A program made the translations under genes and the position numbers. A stretch of DNA of 64,000 nt from Metallyticus violacea (taxonomy: Eukaryota > Arthropoda > Insecta > Mantodea > Metallyticidae). The stretch spans positions 139,787,001-139,851,000 of the forward strand of contig CM060831.1 in the NCBI GenBank assembly GCA_030762175.1. Reading direction: 5' to 3'. Positions 11,926-23,420 of the stretch are shown here, piece after piece (the first letter of the stretch is position 1; every line of letters starts with the position of its first letter). The notes beneath the pieces are model-generated. The model saw only the letters and a list, made by a program, of their open reading frames with translations, searched no databases and was not told the origin of the DNA.

Positions 11926-14900
11926 ATATTTACTGTTAAAAAATATGTCACATTAGATTGTAAAGTACGGCTTGTACCACAATTCACACTGTTTACCATC
12001 TCGTTTGACCTTCATCAGAGTGCAGCACTACAGGTCAAAAACTTTGGTATTCCGTATTAGCACCCCTATTCCATATTTGTTCGCCTTCCCCTATGATTTG
12101 CTGTAATGAACTTCCATAATAAACTCCACAAGCGCTGGGAAAGCAGCATGCAATGTTTCCTTTGCATATTTTAAGGAGAGAATGTCATTAACACTTGTTG
12201 GGCTCTCTGAGCTTAGAAACTTCCGGTCTAGTCTAATGAAAAACGAGTTCATTTTTCAGACACTTCTTCACGTTTCTCTCCCTGCACCTGTGCGTTGCAG
12301 GCGTAAGAAAGGGAAGTTTTTCTGTCGTTTACTGTGCGAGGCAAGTGCCTAGCCTCCGCTTTACTTATTCAACAGCTAGAAAGAAAAAGACATGTATCAT
12401 TGACTGGCATTGAAAGTTGTAAGAAACACCGAAGAAACATTGAGTGGTTTTTGGAGTAGAGCAGTGGTTGACCACTGGCAGCAAAACATTTACGATCTTA
12501 CAGCGAAGTTAGCGGTGGTCACATACGTACGCTGGAATGACCAGTAGTTTTTCATCATGGACTGAAGATAAGGCGAAATTTGGCAACTATTGAAGTTGTA
12601 AGTTCCATATCAGCAGAGTTCCACTTTTTGACATAACTCGTATGAGTTTACACACACGCACAGTAAGTCTTGGAGCTGTCTCTCGCAAGTGTGAGTGAAA
12701 AACTTCATATTGCGAAAGTTCAGCACCCAGTTTTCTTTCTGCAGCTCGGAAAATTACTTGTTCCCCAAAGATTTTAGAGTATTACTTAGGTAAACTGAAA
12801 TAATTATTGTCTTTAGAGGAAATATTCTACTACTCTTTTCAAAAGGAAAATCATGAAGTGCGCAAACCAGACAATCCTAGGAATGCCGAAAAAAAGTTCT
12901 TGATTGACTTCAAAGAAAGGAATACGTATCATGCGTAGCTCATGTACAAACACCGAGAAGCAATAAAGGAAAATAGACGAAGAATGGGTCGCCTGTGTTC
13001 TTTTGCTTCATTAATGCCACAGTCTATACGGCCAAGGTTGCGACGACTTCAATGAACGTCCGCGGTTTCCAGGAGATGGAACACCCAGCCAGGAAATTTT
13101 ATCTCTTTAAACAGAAGAAAGACCATAGGAAAAGAAATGGATAATGTTGATAAGATAAAAAGTATAATCGATAAACTTGTTAGTACTTTTTGAAGAAACT
13201 GAGTCATAGATGTGTGGGTAATGTTGAAAAATGTCATTAATTTTTGTCATCTCGAAATCTATTAGATTTCCATTAATTACTGGGTCCATTGGAATTGTAA
13301 CATATACCTGTATTCGAAAAGGCTTTTGTCTAAGATTTTCAGTATTTCATGTTCTCTCACTGCTCTTAAAAGTGTTGATGGAAATGTTGATATTGTTTAG
13401 AAATTATCGGCGTAGATGTTCAGAAATTATAGAGTTAATTTGGAGATTGCCAGCAGCAGTGAAGATGAAAGAGACTCTTGATATGATATTTGTCAGATGA
13501 AATATTTGAAATGCCTGATAGGACGCTTGGACAGGAATTGGTAGCCATGCTTGAAGATTCTTCAGACAGGTTGTACAGCCTGTTTTCCTTCCAGCGCTTC
13601 TCATCTTAGTCGTGGGAAATAAGATTATCATGAGAGCGTTTAGCAGCATCTCCTGCCAGGGCTCTTTTAAGTATTGATTTCCCTTCCCCCTCTCGGCTTA
13701 TGGAAGAGGGATGAACCGTCCAGTGCTTTTGTGTTGGGACACCTCACTATTAGCAGAGCACAGCTGGCATAACTGTACTTGCCTTTGAATATCTCCGGTA
13801 GTCACGGTACCGACAGATTCGCCTCATCAAATTAGTTGTACAGACATTTAAATACATTTGTTGTTTTGGTACGCGTCACTCTTTGCATCATTATCTTCAA
13901 GAGGGAATGCCTTGGCAATGCCTCTATTTCTCTCTAATTTCTGTATTAGATTCTGTGCAGCGGTATTTTAAAAAGAAAGAGGGGTTTTTAATTAAATATG
14001 TAATGGATGGAGGTAAGATTTGGGAAAATGCAAATTTGATTGGTTTGGATTCTCAGGGGTAATATTATTTCTTCCTTTCCGCTGACTTATAGTTTTGGCA
14101 CAACTGTTGAGACTCTGATGCTGGATACTTTCATGGTCCTGTGACCATAGGGAAGGAGTCTTGCTGATTGATAAGACTTCTCCTTATGGTAGATAAAATA
14201 CAATTTATTGTTCATAAACTATTTCATAAAAAATGCACTGTTGTTATTTTCTGGATAATATCTGCCACTCTCGCACTAACTATGGCGATCACTCTTACGT
14301 TTCTTAATTTGATAAAGGCTGATCCCGAAATCAGCTATTCCTGAGATGCAACTAAACTCAACTAATAAAGCTCTTCCACTTAATACTCTTCCACTGAACG
14401 AAACTGAACCCACCGTGCCTATATTCCACATTGATAATGCCGCACACTGAATACCTTCCAAAACTGGCTACAGCTTTCCACTAACTGAACTGAACAGAGA
14501 AAGCCCTTCCACTGATAATGCCCCGCTAAATATTCTTACAAAACTGACTGCGGGCCGCAAAATTGCAAACTAAATAAATATGACCTACGTGACTTTTTAC
14601 ATGTAGATATCAACTCAAGCGGCTGACTTCTTCCCTTGAAGAGATTATCGGCATGTCTTTTCATTCCTGTAGTTGCCTGCCATATGTTTTATTATGCCAA
14701 CCCTGCTTCACAATCTCTAACAGAATACAAATAAACATGTTAATCAAGGCTTCTCCTTTAGAAATGTCTCCAGAAAACATCGGTTTGCTTGGGTCATCTT
14801 TACAAATATTGTTACAATAGGCAACAGAAATTCCCAGGTCAGATTTTATGGCTGGGTTAACTTTCTGCACCCTGGCAAAAAAAATAACATTTACACACAA

Positions 14901-16939
14901 TAATTTAACACTTGTACAGGAAATAAAATGACATTACACTCATGACTATAATAAGGAAGTTACATACACTTTTTTGCTATAATTACTCTAATTAAATATG
15001 GGGGTGACAGCTTATAAATAATGTTTCAGCTCTAGCACCCTATCATTTCCGCTATATCGTCTAAGGGTCTTTGAAGGTGATCCTGTAATATTCTTTTCCA
15101 AACTTTTCGTCCTCAAAATACTTTCAAGTGAAGTATTGCCTTAAAATGGCGAACGTAATTTATTTCCTTAATAACTTATTTAATACACATTTTGTTGATA
15201 ATCAAACACTTGTTGATTTTTAAGATTTTTAAGATTTATGGGGAAAAATTACAAATATTATATGAATTCCTTGTAAACTTTTTGAACATCAAAGTTTGGT
15301 TATTAACTTCCCCGGCTATTTGCCGTGGTCGATGTATTGATATATTAGTAAATAAAGTTTCGGTTAGCATCCTTAGTGAATATTTAAACATAATATTTAC
15401 GTTGTTGTGATGTGAAACCAAATCTTTTGCTAACTGCTTTGGTTAGCATCCTCAGTGGAATGTAAATATTAGTATTTGGCGAAAGCTTTGATTTTATATC
15501 ACAACTGTGGTCTAATTTTAAAATATTGAGCAAAGAAAATGCATTTGTAATACATTTTAAATCGATCAGATAAGATAAACTAAAATACTACTGGTTTACT
15601 TTCTTGGATTAGGTCATTTGATCTGATTGGACCTCAGGCCGTCTCATTCTTTATTTCGTTGTATTACGTTATCCCCTTTTGGTTGATATTGTAGGATTTG
15701 TCTTGGAAGTCTTTCTAAATTCGCTCTATTTCCATCCATTTATGTCTTTATTCCCAAAACGTTATCTGTAATATAAAATATTTCAAAATCGGAATGGGAG
15801 AGTGAGCTATGATTTTCAAGAATATTGTAGTTTCAAGATGTGCTTAATTGATGATTAAGATAAGATTTTTCGTAAGGATGTTTGATTTATTCCTCCTACA
15901 GCCCCAATAATAGCAAAGGTTAAAATAAAGGATTGTGTAAATCTGTAGGAAATTTGTATTATGGGGATCATTTTTTTGTATGGAGATTAAAATAAATCTA
16001 TTTATTCAGGATAGTTCTTCTATTACAAGGCCCTCATCGATGGAAAGGACTTACTGCAATTTTTATAAGAAGAGAGGCAGTAATGAGGTTATTTCATCTG
16101 TATATATTAAATTCAAATATTTCTAGGAGGTTCGATTTAATTAGGATTGGAAAAAGTAATGTGGAGATGAAATAGTTTGGATTAGGAAGTACTGAAGGGA
16201 AGATTCCGTTGAGATTATATTTGAATTGTTTGTTAGTAAAGGAATGAAGGAAAAAATTGTAATTTCATACCCTATTCATGAATTAAAGGATAAAGAAATT
16301 AAAAGGTCTCTTAATAGTGTTAGTAAAAAGAGGATTTTAGTTGAATTGTTGGGCAATAGAAAAGAGAGAACGATCTCTATGAATGAGGTATGAACCCATC
16401 AGCTTAATTAACTTACTTTTCTTTACATTTTGGTGTAAGGTGCACGAGAATTTTAGATATTTTAGGATTATAGTTCTATTAAATGTAGTGACAATATGGT
16501 GAATCACATCATGTTTGATTCACTAAGCACTATATCATTTTCATTTGGTGACTCTTTTTAAACCGTGTTTAGAAATAGTAGCTATCAGTTAAAGATATGT
16601 CAGTATGGTTGCCTAAAAGTTCTTACTGGCAGAATTGCTAATGTAATTTACGTGATGCAGAAAAACACGTTAAATAATTACTAATAGAAAAGAACTGCTT
16701 TCACATTACCGAAGTTTAAATCGAATCCTTTGATTGTGAAGTACTTTTCAGCAACAATTTGTTGACTTACGATTTATTTTGTACACCTGATAAAGGTAAA
16801 GTTATTTTTCCGTATTTGAAGACACGTAAGTTTGTTGTTGGCAGCGCTGAAAATATTTCAGTAATCATGGTGGATGTTAGGGCACGCCGTTGAGCTGCAG
16901 CAAAACGTGAATGTTGTACTGTGTACAGTTGTAAGATAG
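11926..16939. other. Unassigned DNA, 5 kb
   Basis: No recognised gene or element. Two small internal repetitions are visible. Around 14350-14560 phrases such as CTTCCACT, GATAATGCC and AAAACTG recur irregularly. Near 15365 and 15440 GGTTAGCATCC occurs twice with similar flanks. From 16196 to 16390 a plus frame without ATG stays open for 65 codons (for example EIKRSLNSVSKKR) and stops right after a donor-like GAG|GTATGA; it is within chance length. Confidence 0.4.
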
Positions 16940-17960
16940 AGGTGATTTTTTTTTACGATTATAAGTAAAGCCTGAGGCAACAGGAACTTTGCCAGACTCT
17001 TCTTCTTTACAAAAGCCTGTTACCGGTTTGCTAGAAAACAGCCTTGAGGGACGTCCAGTGACAATAATCGCAGATGAAAACATTATCGTGAAGAACGAGC
17101 CGCGAGTGACTTGTCTGCATTCATCCGTCGCTGATGTCAGAAATTCTGCACAAATATCTTCATGTGAAGAATCTTTGTCGTCGCCGGGTACCCCAAAACG
17201 CCATGGGTGGCCGGGGTCGTTAAGGCACGGACTCGTAAGCGGGAGGTCTGGGGTTGGAATCCCACCAGGACCGTCCTTCTTGACTGAGGGTTTTTTCAGA
17301 TTTTTCTTAAGTCTTCATAAATGGCAAATGCCGGGAAGGCACCCTAAACTTAGGCCTGGAACATTTCCTTCCTTTAAAAAAAGTCCTTTCCCAATTTATC
17401 ATTTCATCTCATGCATGTATCATCAGTGTCCGCCGCCTACGGCACTTCAGTAGTAAAAACAAAAGGCAGCAAGAGTGGAATGATGCAGGAAATTGTTCGT
17501 CGTTTCGACAATGGAGGCTCCCGACATGTCCAACATGTATTCACAGGTGAGGAAAGCTGGATGTATCAGTACGGCTAGCAACCAAATCCAAAAGCCCACC
17601 CCCCTCTTCCAGTGAAGGTTAAGGGATATGAAAGCGTAGGTCGGAAAAAAATGGCCGGTTTCTACTCAGCAAAAGGCCATGTTATAACCATTCTACTGCA
17701 GAAACAAAGCAATAGCCTCCCCAGGGTCTTCAGAACAGTAACAAAAAGAATACTGAGGCTTGTTACTTTACTGTAACAATGCCTCAGCGCATACCGCTTT
17801 GGAATCAAGGAACTTTCGGCAGGAATCGAGAAGAAAATGGTAAACCACTTACCGTACAGTCCAAATCTGACCCCGTGACCTTTTCCTGTTTCCGACTGTC
17901 AGGAGAAAACCGAGAAACCATCATTTTAGGAGACTAGAAGGAAAGGTTTGCCTCCTACAA
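16940..17960 (+). pseudogene. mariner transposase relic, split by SINE-2
   Basis: Plus-strand DD34D-type mariner transposase in pieces. Before the SINE: GRPVTIIADENI (about 17050), then EPRVTC and a diverged helix-turn-helix region ending near 17196. After the SINE the frame resumes with RRFDNGGSRHV and the first catalytic segment VFTGEESWMYQYG. The usual Asp of this segment is Glu here, a second sign of death besides stops. Then come KKMAGFYSAKGHV and a C-terminal NHLPYSPNLTP, where the usual YSPDLAP has Asp changed to Asn. Downstream homology fades near 17960. Flanking TIRs were not identified. Confidence 0.8.
17200..17459 (+). mobile_element. SINE-2 inside mariner
   Basis: tRNA-Ser/Leu-like head: GGTGGCCGGGGTCGTTAAGG (box A), GGACTCGTAAGCGGGAGG, GGGGTTGGAATCCC (box B) and CCAGGACCGTCC. 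The body contains GGTTTTTTCAGA, AAATGGCAAATGCCGGGAAGG, AGTCCTTTCCCAATTTATC and GCACTTCAGTAGTAAAAA. Only a short CAAAA is shared by both flanks, so the target duplication is weak. It splits the mariner helix-turn-helix from its catalytic part. Confidence 0.88.
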
Positions 17961-18024
17961 AGAAGAGGTTGGTGGCAACACTAAAGAAGAATGATTTGGC
18001 AACATCTGTGATTGGTTCCGGAGG

Positions 18025-18320
18025 AGAGTGGGGGGAGATTACTTCGGCAGAGTGGTGATTTATGGCCTTCTTCTCATTGGCACTATAGCCTGGTATGAGT
18101 TTTGGCCTGCCACAGCGATCTCTGCTTCCTCTACCTCCAGAGTTGCAAGGAGACATGCTACCAGCCTGCTGGCACCCCGCGGCTTCCTAGATCGAAGAGC
18201 GCCAACTCCCCATAAGGCAGCGTCCTATTTATCCTCAGCAGGCTGGGTGGATTCTGTCCCAGACCTCCCTCCTAACCATCCCAGTCTGCAGCGCTAACCA
18301 CTAGACAAAGAAGTGACCGA
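18025..18320 (-). mobile_element. SINE-3: third tRNA-headed repeat
   Basis: On the minus strand the sequence opens with TCTAGTGGTTAGCGCTGCAG (box A region) and reaches a box-B-like GGGACAGAATCC about 35 bases later. A roughly 220-base GC-richer body follows (for example GGACGCTGCCTTATGGGGAG and TGGCACCCCGCGG in the two orientations). It is markedly more GC-rich than its surroundings and seen only once in this window. Calling it a SINE is inference from the tRNA-like head; a tRNA pseudogene beside unrelated DNA is the alternative. No target duplication was found. Confidence 0.5.
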
Positions 18321-18507
18321 GTATCGTTGTCTATTTAGTTAAATCCCGAGCATTAAATAGCTATCTTCATTTTGGAAAATGTGCGAAACATCTTATATTT
18401 CTCGCACCATTAATAAATATGAAATTGTATGAAATAATTCAGAATCTTATGAGATTTAAGCCATGTAGAGAGCACATGTGAATGATGCATTTTTCACAAT
18501 ACCGATA

Positions 18508-18807
18508 GTCGGTGCTGGTGGTGTAGTGGTTACCATACTTGCCTCCTACACCCAAGAACGCGGGTTCGAACCCGGCCAGGACCGATGGATTTTTTCGGGC
18601 GTAAAAGTTCTAAGTATGGCTTCCTTCGGAAGGAAAGTAAAGCCGTGGGTCCCGTGTCGTACATTTACGGCACGAAAAAGAACCTCAAGCCTGAAAGAGA
18701 GGCCTCCGAGCAAAATTTGTCGGCCGTTTCACGCCCTGAGTTGAATGGGACGCTGATGACCTGAGCTGTTAAAGAGCGTCCATAAATAAATCAATCAAAA
18801 AAAAAAA
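18508..18807 (+). mobile_element. SINE-1, full length with 12-bp TSD
   Basis: Best copy in the window. The head GGTGCTGGTGGTGTAGTGG resembles tRNA-Gly (TCC), with acceptor-like pairing to CCAGGACC, and the box B is GGTTCGAACCC. The body is complete and the tail is AAATAAATCAATCAAA followed by A. The flanks are perfect 12-base duplications ACAATACCGATA (18496-18507 and 18808-18819), which shows target-primed insertion by a LINE enzyme and fixes both ends. Confidence 0.98.
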
Positions 18808-19535
18808 ACAATACCGATACAAGCTTCTGTAGAAATATTACTATTTTACTGTCCATTGTTCAGAAGAATGTTCTGAGAATGGAAGTTTTTGTGTCACACG
18901 AAGTATAGTAACCATATCTGCTTTTGGTTTTCATATGCTACACTATCATAAACTTTTCTGTAAATAAATTAGCATACAAATAGCAATGAGAAATCCCATG
19001 GCATTTCTCCATTAAAAATGCAAAACGAAAACAAGGCGCCTTGCTGTTTTCCTCGTATTAAACCTGTTTTGAAGACCGCTGTCTATTGTTTATTTGTAAA
19101 CACTTTCACTCGTGTTTGAAAATTTCGTTACGTAATACTTTGCAACAACATTTGCATGGAATACACAGGCAATTGTTTGTGGCCAGAGCGAGCGGAAGTC
19201 ATTTCCTGCTTGCTATCAGTAGACAGTAATAAAGATTTAGCAAAAACAAGAGCATGCAGGACACAGAATTGCAACAGATTTGTTAGAATATATGTACAGG
19301 AACCTGATATTACCTGAGCCATTAATTTTGCAATGAATATGTGTTTCTCATAAGAAATAATATTACAATATACGGAAGTGGTCAAATTATTAGACCAAAG
19401 TAATAAAATGTAACATAAATATATTTAGTAACAGAAATTGTACGTGTACGTCTCTAATATTTTGTAAACAATCTCTTATTTTTAATCGGTTTTTTTTTCC
19501 TTTTAGGTGTGCTGGAAATTATTTTTGTTGTTATT

Positions 19536-19810
19536 AATTTAGTTTATTTACAAACGCTCTTTAACATCTCAGGTCACCAGCGTCCCATTCAATTCAGGGC
19601 GTGAAACGACCAACAAATTTTGCTAAGCGACCTCTTTTTTCAGGCTTGAGGTTCTTTACGTGCCGTAAATGTACGACACAGGACCCATGGTTTTACTTCC
19701 CTTCTGAAGGAAGCCATACTTATATTTTTACGCCCGAAAAATTCCATCGACCCTGACCGGGATTGAGTCTACGAGGCAAATATGATTACTACTGCACTAC
19801 CAAGACCGAC
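19536..19810 (-). mobile_element. SINE-1, full length
   Basis: Reverse-strand copy from the tail AATTTAGTTTATTTAC to the head ACTACCAAGACCGAC. Body landmarks are present (GTGCCGTAAATGTACGACAC, CTTCCCTTCTGAAGG). Box B is damaged (GGGATTGAGTC on the plus strand). The head abuts a 26-bp tandem repeat starting TTTGTTTTTGTG. The other flank has TTTTTGTTGTTATTAAT, so a diverged target duplication that later expanded is possible. Confidence 0.93.
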
Positions 19811-19886
19811 TTTGTTTTTGTGTTAATGTATGTCAGTTTGTTTTTGTGTTAATGTATGTCAGTTGTTTTTGTGTCAGTGCATGTCA
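19811..19886. repeat. 26-bp tandem repeat, about 3 copies
   Basis: Two perfect 26-base units (19811-19836, 19837-19862; each starts TTTGTTTTTGTGTTAATG) and a third diverged unit (19863-19886). The array starts exactly at the head end of a SINE-1. Confidence 0.95.
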
Positions 19887-21035
19887 CCCGAAGGGAGTGA
19901 TTAAGGCGATAACCCTTGGGACTCCTATTCTGCAGGTTCTAGGTTCAAAATCCTTGGTTTCCACCATCTTGAAGTTGGGATATTGGATTATTTCATGATT
20001 TCCCCTGGTTGCTTAGGCGATGCTGGAATGACACTTTTCTTTTCAATTTTCCCATTTCATCTCAACTTACTTCATTCCGTTGGTCGAGAGTGTCAGGGCG
20101 AGGTGGGATGGTGCTATGTGACAGTGACTTGCGCTTTAGAGACAGTTCTATCTAAAAACAATGTTAGGTGCCCCGTGTACATCCGTGTCTCACCGCTCGT
20201 GAATCACTGAATGTTCTCCTCCATTCCTAACAATCAAATCCAAAGATTCTCACCGAAGATGCATTAAAGAATATGGAGCAGTACTAGGTAAATACTTCTG
20301 AAACACCCATTAGGATCGTTCACAAAGAAACAGAATTTTGCTATGTTTCTCTATAGGCGCGAAAAAGCCACGCGAGTGGGTATTACATGCATATTTCTCC
20401 TTTGTAAATCATACACGTTTTAGCCGTCTGAGATTCTCTTGTCCAAGGGCGCCCCGTCAAAGAAAATGCCATAATTATTTCCAATTTTCTCTTCTGGTCA
20501 ACTTTTAAAACAAAAAAATGTACGAAAACAAGAATGTATAACTGATTAATTCTTAATTGTATCTTACGCAATAAGCGCATTTCCTCTCTACTGTAGTAGC
20601 GGTAGCTTGCGGGTCCTCCGTTAGCGAGGGGAGCTCATGGGTCGGAACGGAACAATTTTACGCTTTAAACTTATATCTTTATAGGCCAGCAAAATTTACA
20701 GGGACTTGTATATGTCTTCCTCCAAGATGGGGTAGCCCTTCGCCTGCATATTTCTGCGTTCTTTTGAGCCAGCAGGAAGACGCCACATGCTAAGCGCTCG
20801 GTATTCTCTCTTGTTAACAACAGATTTGGAGGTGCTACTGACAATACGCATAACTGACTAGGAGTTGTTTTCGCATTTTGTGAAATTTGGTGGCTTCCTC
20901 ACTGTTTGTCATGGAAAGTTGAATGTCACGGTGTTAACTGTTAAGTTACAAAAGAGTGAATCTCTTTTGTAGCAATGAATAAAAGAAATTTTTTATGATT
21001 TGAAAAAAATATTTACTTACAGAGTGTGAGGTAAG
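19887..21035. other. Unassigned DNA
   Basis: Nothing recognised. A GC-richer patch near 20590-20650 has no tRNA fold that I can support. Confidence 0.5.
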
Positions 21036-21640
21036 AAACGATATTGCGTATAGGAACGAGATTAGAAAAGAAATACAAAGGGAATGAATGAATGGTGTTT
21101 AACGCCCATTTTTACTACTGAGGCACCACAGGCGGTGAGCACTGGTGAAACATGAATGAAATGATAAATTGGGAAAGGATTTTTAAGGAGGAAAACTTCT
21201 AGGCCTAAATTTAGGGTACCTCCCCGGCATTTTGCCAGTTATGAGGGCTGAGGAAAACTTGGAAAAACCTCATTCAGGGAGCACGGTCCTGGCGGGATTC
21301 GAACCTCAGACTTCCCCCTCACGAGTCCGTGCGTTAACGACCTCGACCACCCATGACGGTGAAATAGAAACGGAAAATTTCGTTTCTGTACAGATGGATG
21401 AAACGACAGATATTACATGAATGTCATAATTTGTGATATTATGACACATCAGTGGGGGTAAACCGGTTGAAAGATTCGTAAAATTCATTCGTGTTTCTGA
21501 ATTGACTGCAGAAGGCTTTAAGACGTTTAACAGCTGAACACATAAGCCAGAAATTTATAGCACAAACTGCAGTTGAGAGAATGTCGGGATGGAGTCTTGA
21601 AAAAAGCGACCATACCCCACACCATTTGGGTGTCATGCAG
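21036..21640 (+). pseudogene. hAT-type transposase relic, copy 2, split by SINE-2
   Basis: Second copy of the relic at the left edge of the window. The shared left part (GAGATTAGAAAAGAAATA) is followed by the SINE-2 insertion and then by the coding block SVQMDETTDIT (about 21390), a loop, and a strand reading KFIRVSELTAEG out of phase. The DETTD block is the hAT catalytic hallmark. Later bases (GAGAGAATGTCGGGATGGAGT) also match copy 1. Frameshifts and a short duplicated stretch around 21420-21445 break it. The two copies allow alignment and show that the SINE landed in one only. Confidence 0.65.
21083..21360 (-). mobile_element. SINE-2 inside hAT relic, 13-bp TSD
   Basis: Reverse copy. The plus strand runs tail (GAATGAATGAATGGTGTTTA), ACGCCCATTTTTACTACTG, GGGAAAGGATTTTTAAGG, GGCATTTTGCCAG, CGGTCCTGGCGGGATTCGAA (box B complement) and GTTAACGACCTCGACCACCC (box A complement). 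The flanking duplications are GAAATACAAAGGG (21070-21082) and GAAATAGAAACGG (21361-21373), with a few later changes. Confidence 0.95.
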
Positions 21641-22569
21641 TTATACCCCTGGCCCACCCTTCTATAGGAGCCGCGAGCCGCCACTGCTCTTGTCATAATA
21701 TTGGCCTTCATGAAAACCTTTATTTATTTTTTAATCTTTTGTTTCCCCCTATCGTAAATACTTTTCAGCATCCCTAATATTACAAAAAGTTCTTAAATAA
21801 TTGGAGCAATTTTTTGTGTCGTTCCTGTCGTAAATTTGCTTGCTGTAACAGAGAGTCGTTCTTGCATGAAAGTTTTGAGAAGATGAAACATAAACCAGCC
21901 AGAAGCTATAAACTTTTGTGGCAAAAGATGAAAAGGGACCTGGATCTGGAAGTTGAAATTGTGCGACAGTTTGTCTGTTAACGACAGTTGGAAATGCTCA
22001 GTTATATAATGTTCCGTTTAATCCAGAAAGACATCAATTTATAAACACAAGGCTGCAACATCTTTCCACGCAAGATACTAGCGACCTGTTGAACCTTAAC
22101 GTAATAAATAAGAGTAACATTATCTTAAGTTATATCAGGTCAGATTGAATGCTGTTTATGTAGCGCATTCTTTGCTTAAGTTAAGAGAAAACGGCGAGTG
22201 TTTCATGTTAATTTTTCATTTTGAGAACGGCTGTAAAACAGGTTTATAAAAATAGATTTGTAAGGAGTATTCAGTTACAGTAAAAGTATAGAATTTTAGC
22301 GCTCTCACGCTAAGCGCTGTTTGTTTCAAGTACCTTATATCGATTTTTGTATTTTGTAGAAAATAGGGACGATTTAGCATCGAGTTATCACACTTACATA
22401 TAAAATAAGAGTCACATACTAAGGTTAAAACTTGTAAATGGGTGCAATGCTTAATTTATAGGGCATGATCAGTTATATCTTTCTATTTCATAAACAGTGC
22501 ACATAGAAGATGCATATTCATGCAACGATGACATCTATGATAGTGTCTAGTCACAAAGTTTCCAATAAA
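21641..22569. other. Unassigned AT-rich DNA
   Basis: No coding region or repeat family recognised. Confidence 0.5.
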
Positions 22570-23420
22570 TTTACACAAAATGATTTGAAATATTTATATA
22601 ATTATTCAAATTGACCATCTCTGGCATGCATACAGTCCTTAAGTCTTTGTGGCCATCATCTATTAAGCTGCGCAACATTTCCATCGCGAAATCTGCTGCT
22701 GCCTTCGGAAGAGAAGGCTTCAAACTTTCAGCATTTGGATGTTTCTTCTTGCAAGCCATCTTCTGAAGTTTGGACCAGAATTTGTAGTCTAGGTTCGGAC
22801 TAAATGGCAATCCAAGGTCGATATAAGTCACAAACATTGACCACAAGTCACTCCTGGGTTATCCGAGCCTTATGTGATGGGGCTGAATCCTGCTGGAAGC
22901 TCCAGCTTTCTCCATGTAAGAGGTTCTCCAGCACCATCTCCTAGCACACTTTGGTCGATGTTTTGACCCCTTTTTCGTAGAAAACTTTTTTCCTTACGCC
23001 TCAACTCATACCCCACCACACAGATGTAGGATGATGGCCCCTTTGGACCCTTGGAGTCATTTCAGCAGCTTCTGTAGAGCATCTGACATATACTTTGTCA
23101 TAGTGGGCATTGAAAGTCTCCTCAAGACTGAAAAATGTTCATCGGTGAAAAGAATTCTTCGATGATCATTTGCTGGATAACGCTGAAGTAAGTATTTTGA
23201 CTTTAAGATCCTCTGTATTTCAGCTCATTTGTGAAGAAATGCTCTTTCCGTCCGGCACGGACTGCTCAAGTGTGAGACATAGACGTTTTAGAAATGTTCA
23301 GCTCACGGGCTATCACCGACTCTCCGCACACGTCGCTACCAACTCTGGAAAGCACAGTGGTCTTTCTGTCTTCTGTGCTGTGTGCCATGAAAGCATATGT
23401 TTAACTAGTCCTATGATAAA
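22570..23420 (-). pseudogene. maT-like (Tc1/mariner) transposase relic
   Basis: Minus-strand transposase of the Tc1/mariner superfamily. The C-terminal block is an open frame (22846-22571): LPFSPNLDYKFWSKLQ, then ACKKKHPNAESLK and the helix AAADFAMEMLRSLID. This is the FSPDLNPLDYxLWSxLExxAxxKxHPNxESLK pattern seen in maT-type elements; the third catalytic Asp is lost (SPNLDY). Further right on the same strand come pieces resembling the HTH and first catalytic region (for example RILFTDE-like DNA near 23150), with several stops. Length fits a nearly whole coding region, but ends and TIRs were not found. Subfamily naming is from memory of the pattern. Confidence 0.8.

Noticed and set aside
15600..16440. 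Mitochondrial-like insertion (AT-rich, CCTCCTACAGCCCC and GAACCCATCAGC phrases)
   Set aside because: Translation with the invertebrate mitochondrial code gave no recognisable protein and no rRNA or tRNA fold could be supported.
16989..17453. 154-codon plus-strand open frame, the longest here (tied)
   Set aside because: It runs from mariner coding remnants straight through the tRNA-like head and body of SINE-2; the two parts are unrelated, so the frame is accidental.
18508..18580. Functional tRNA-Gly gene
   Set aside because: The head is tRNA-Gly-like, but it is followed by the same 230-base body as a dozen other copies and flanked by target duplications, so it is a SINE.
19811..19886. CRISPR-like direct repeats
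   Set aside because: Units are contiguous without spacers and the DNA is clearly animal.
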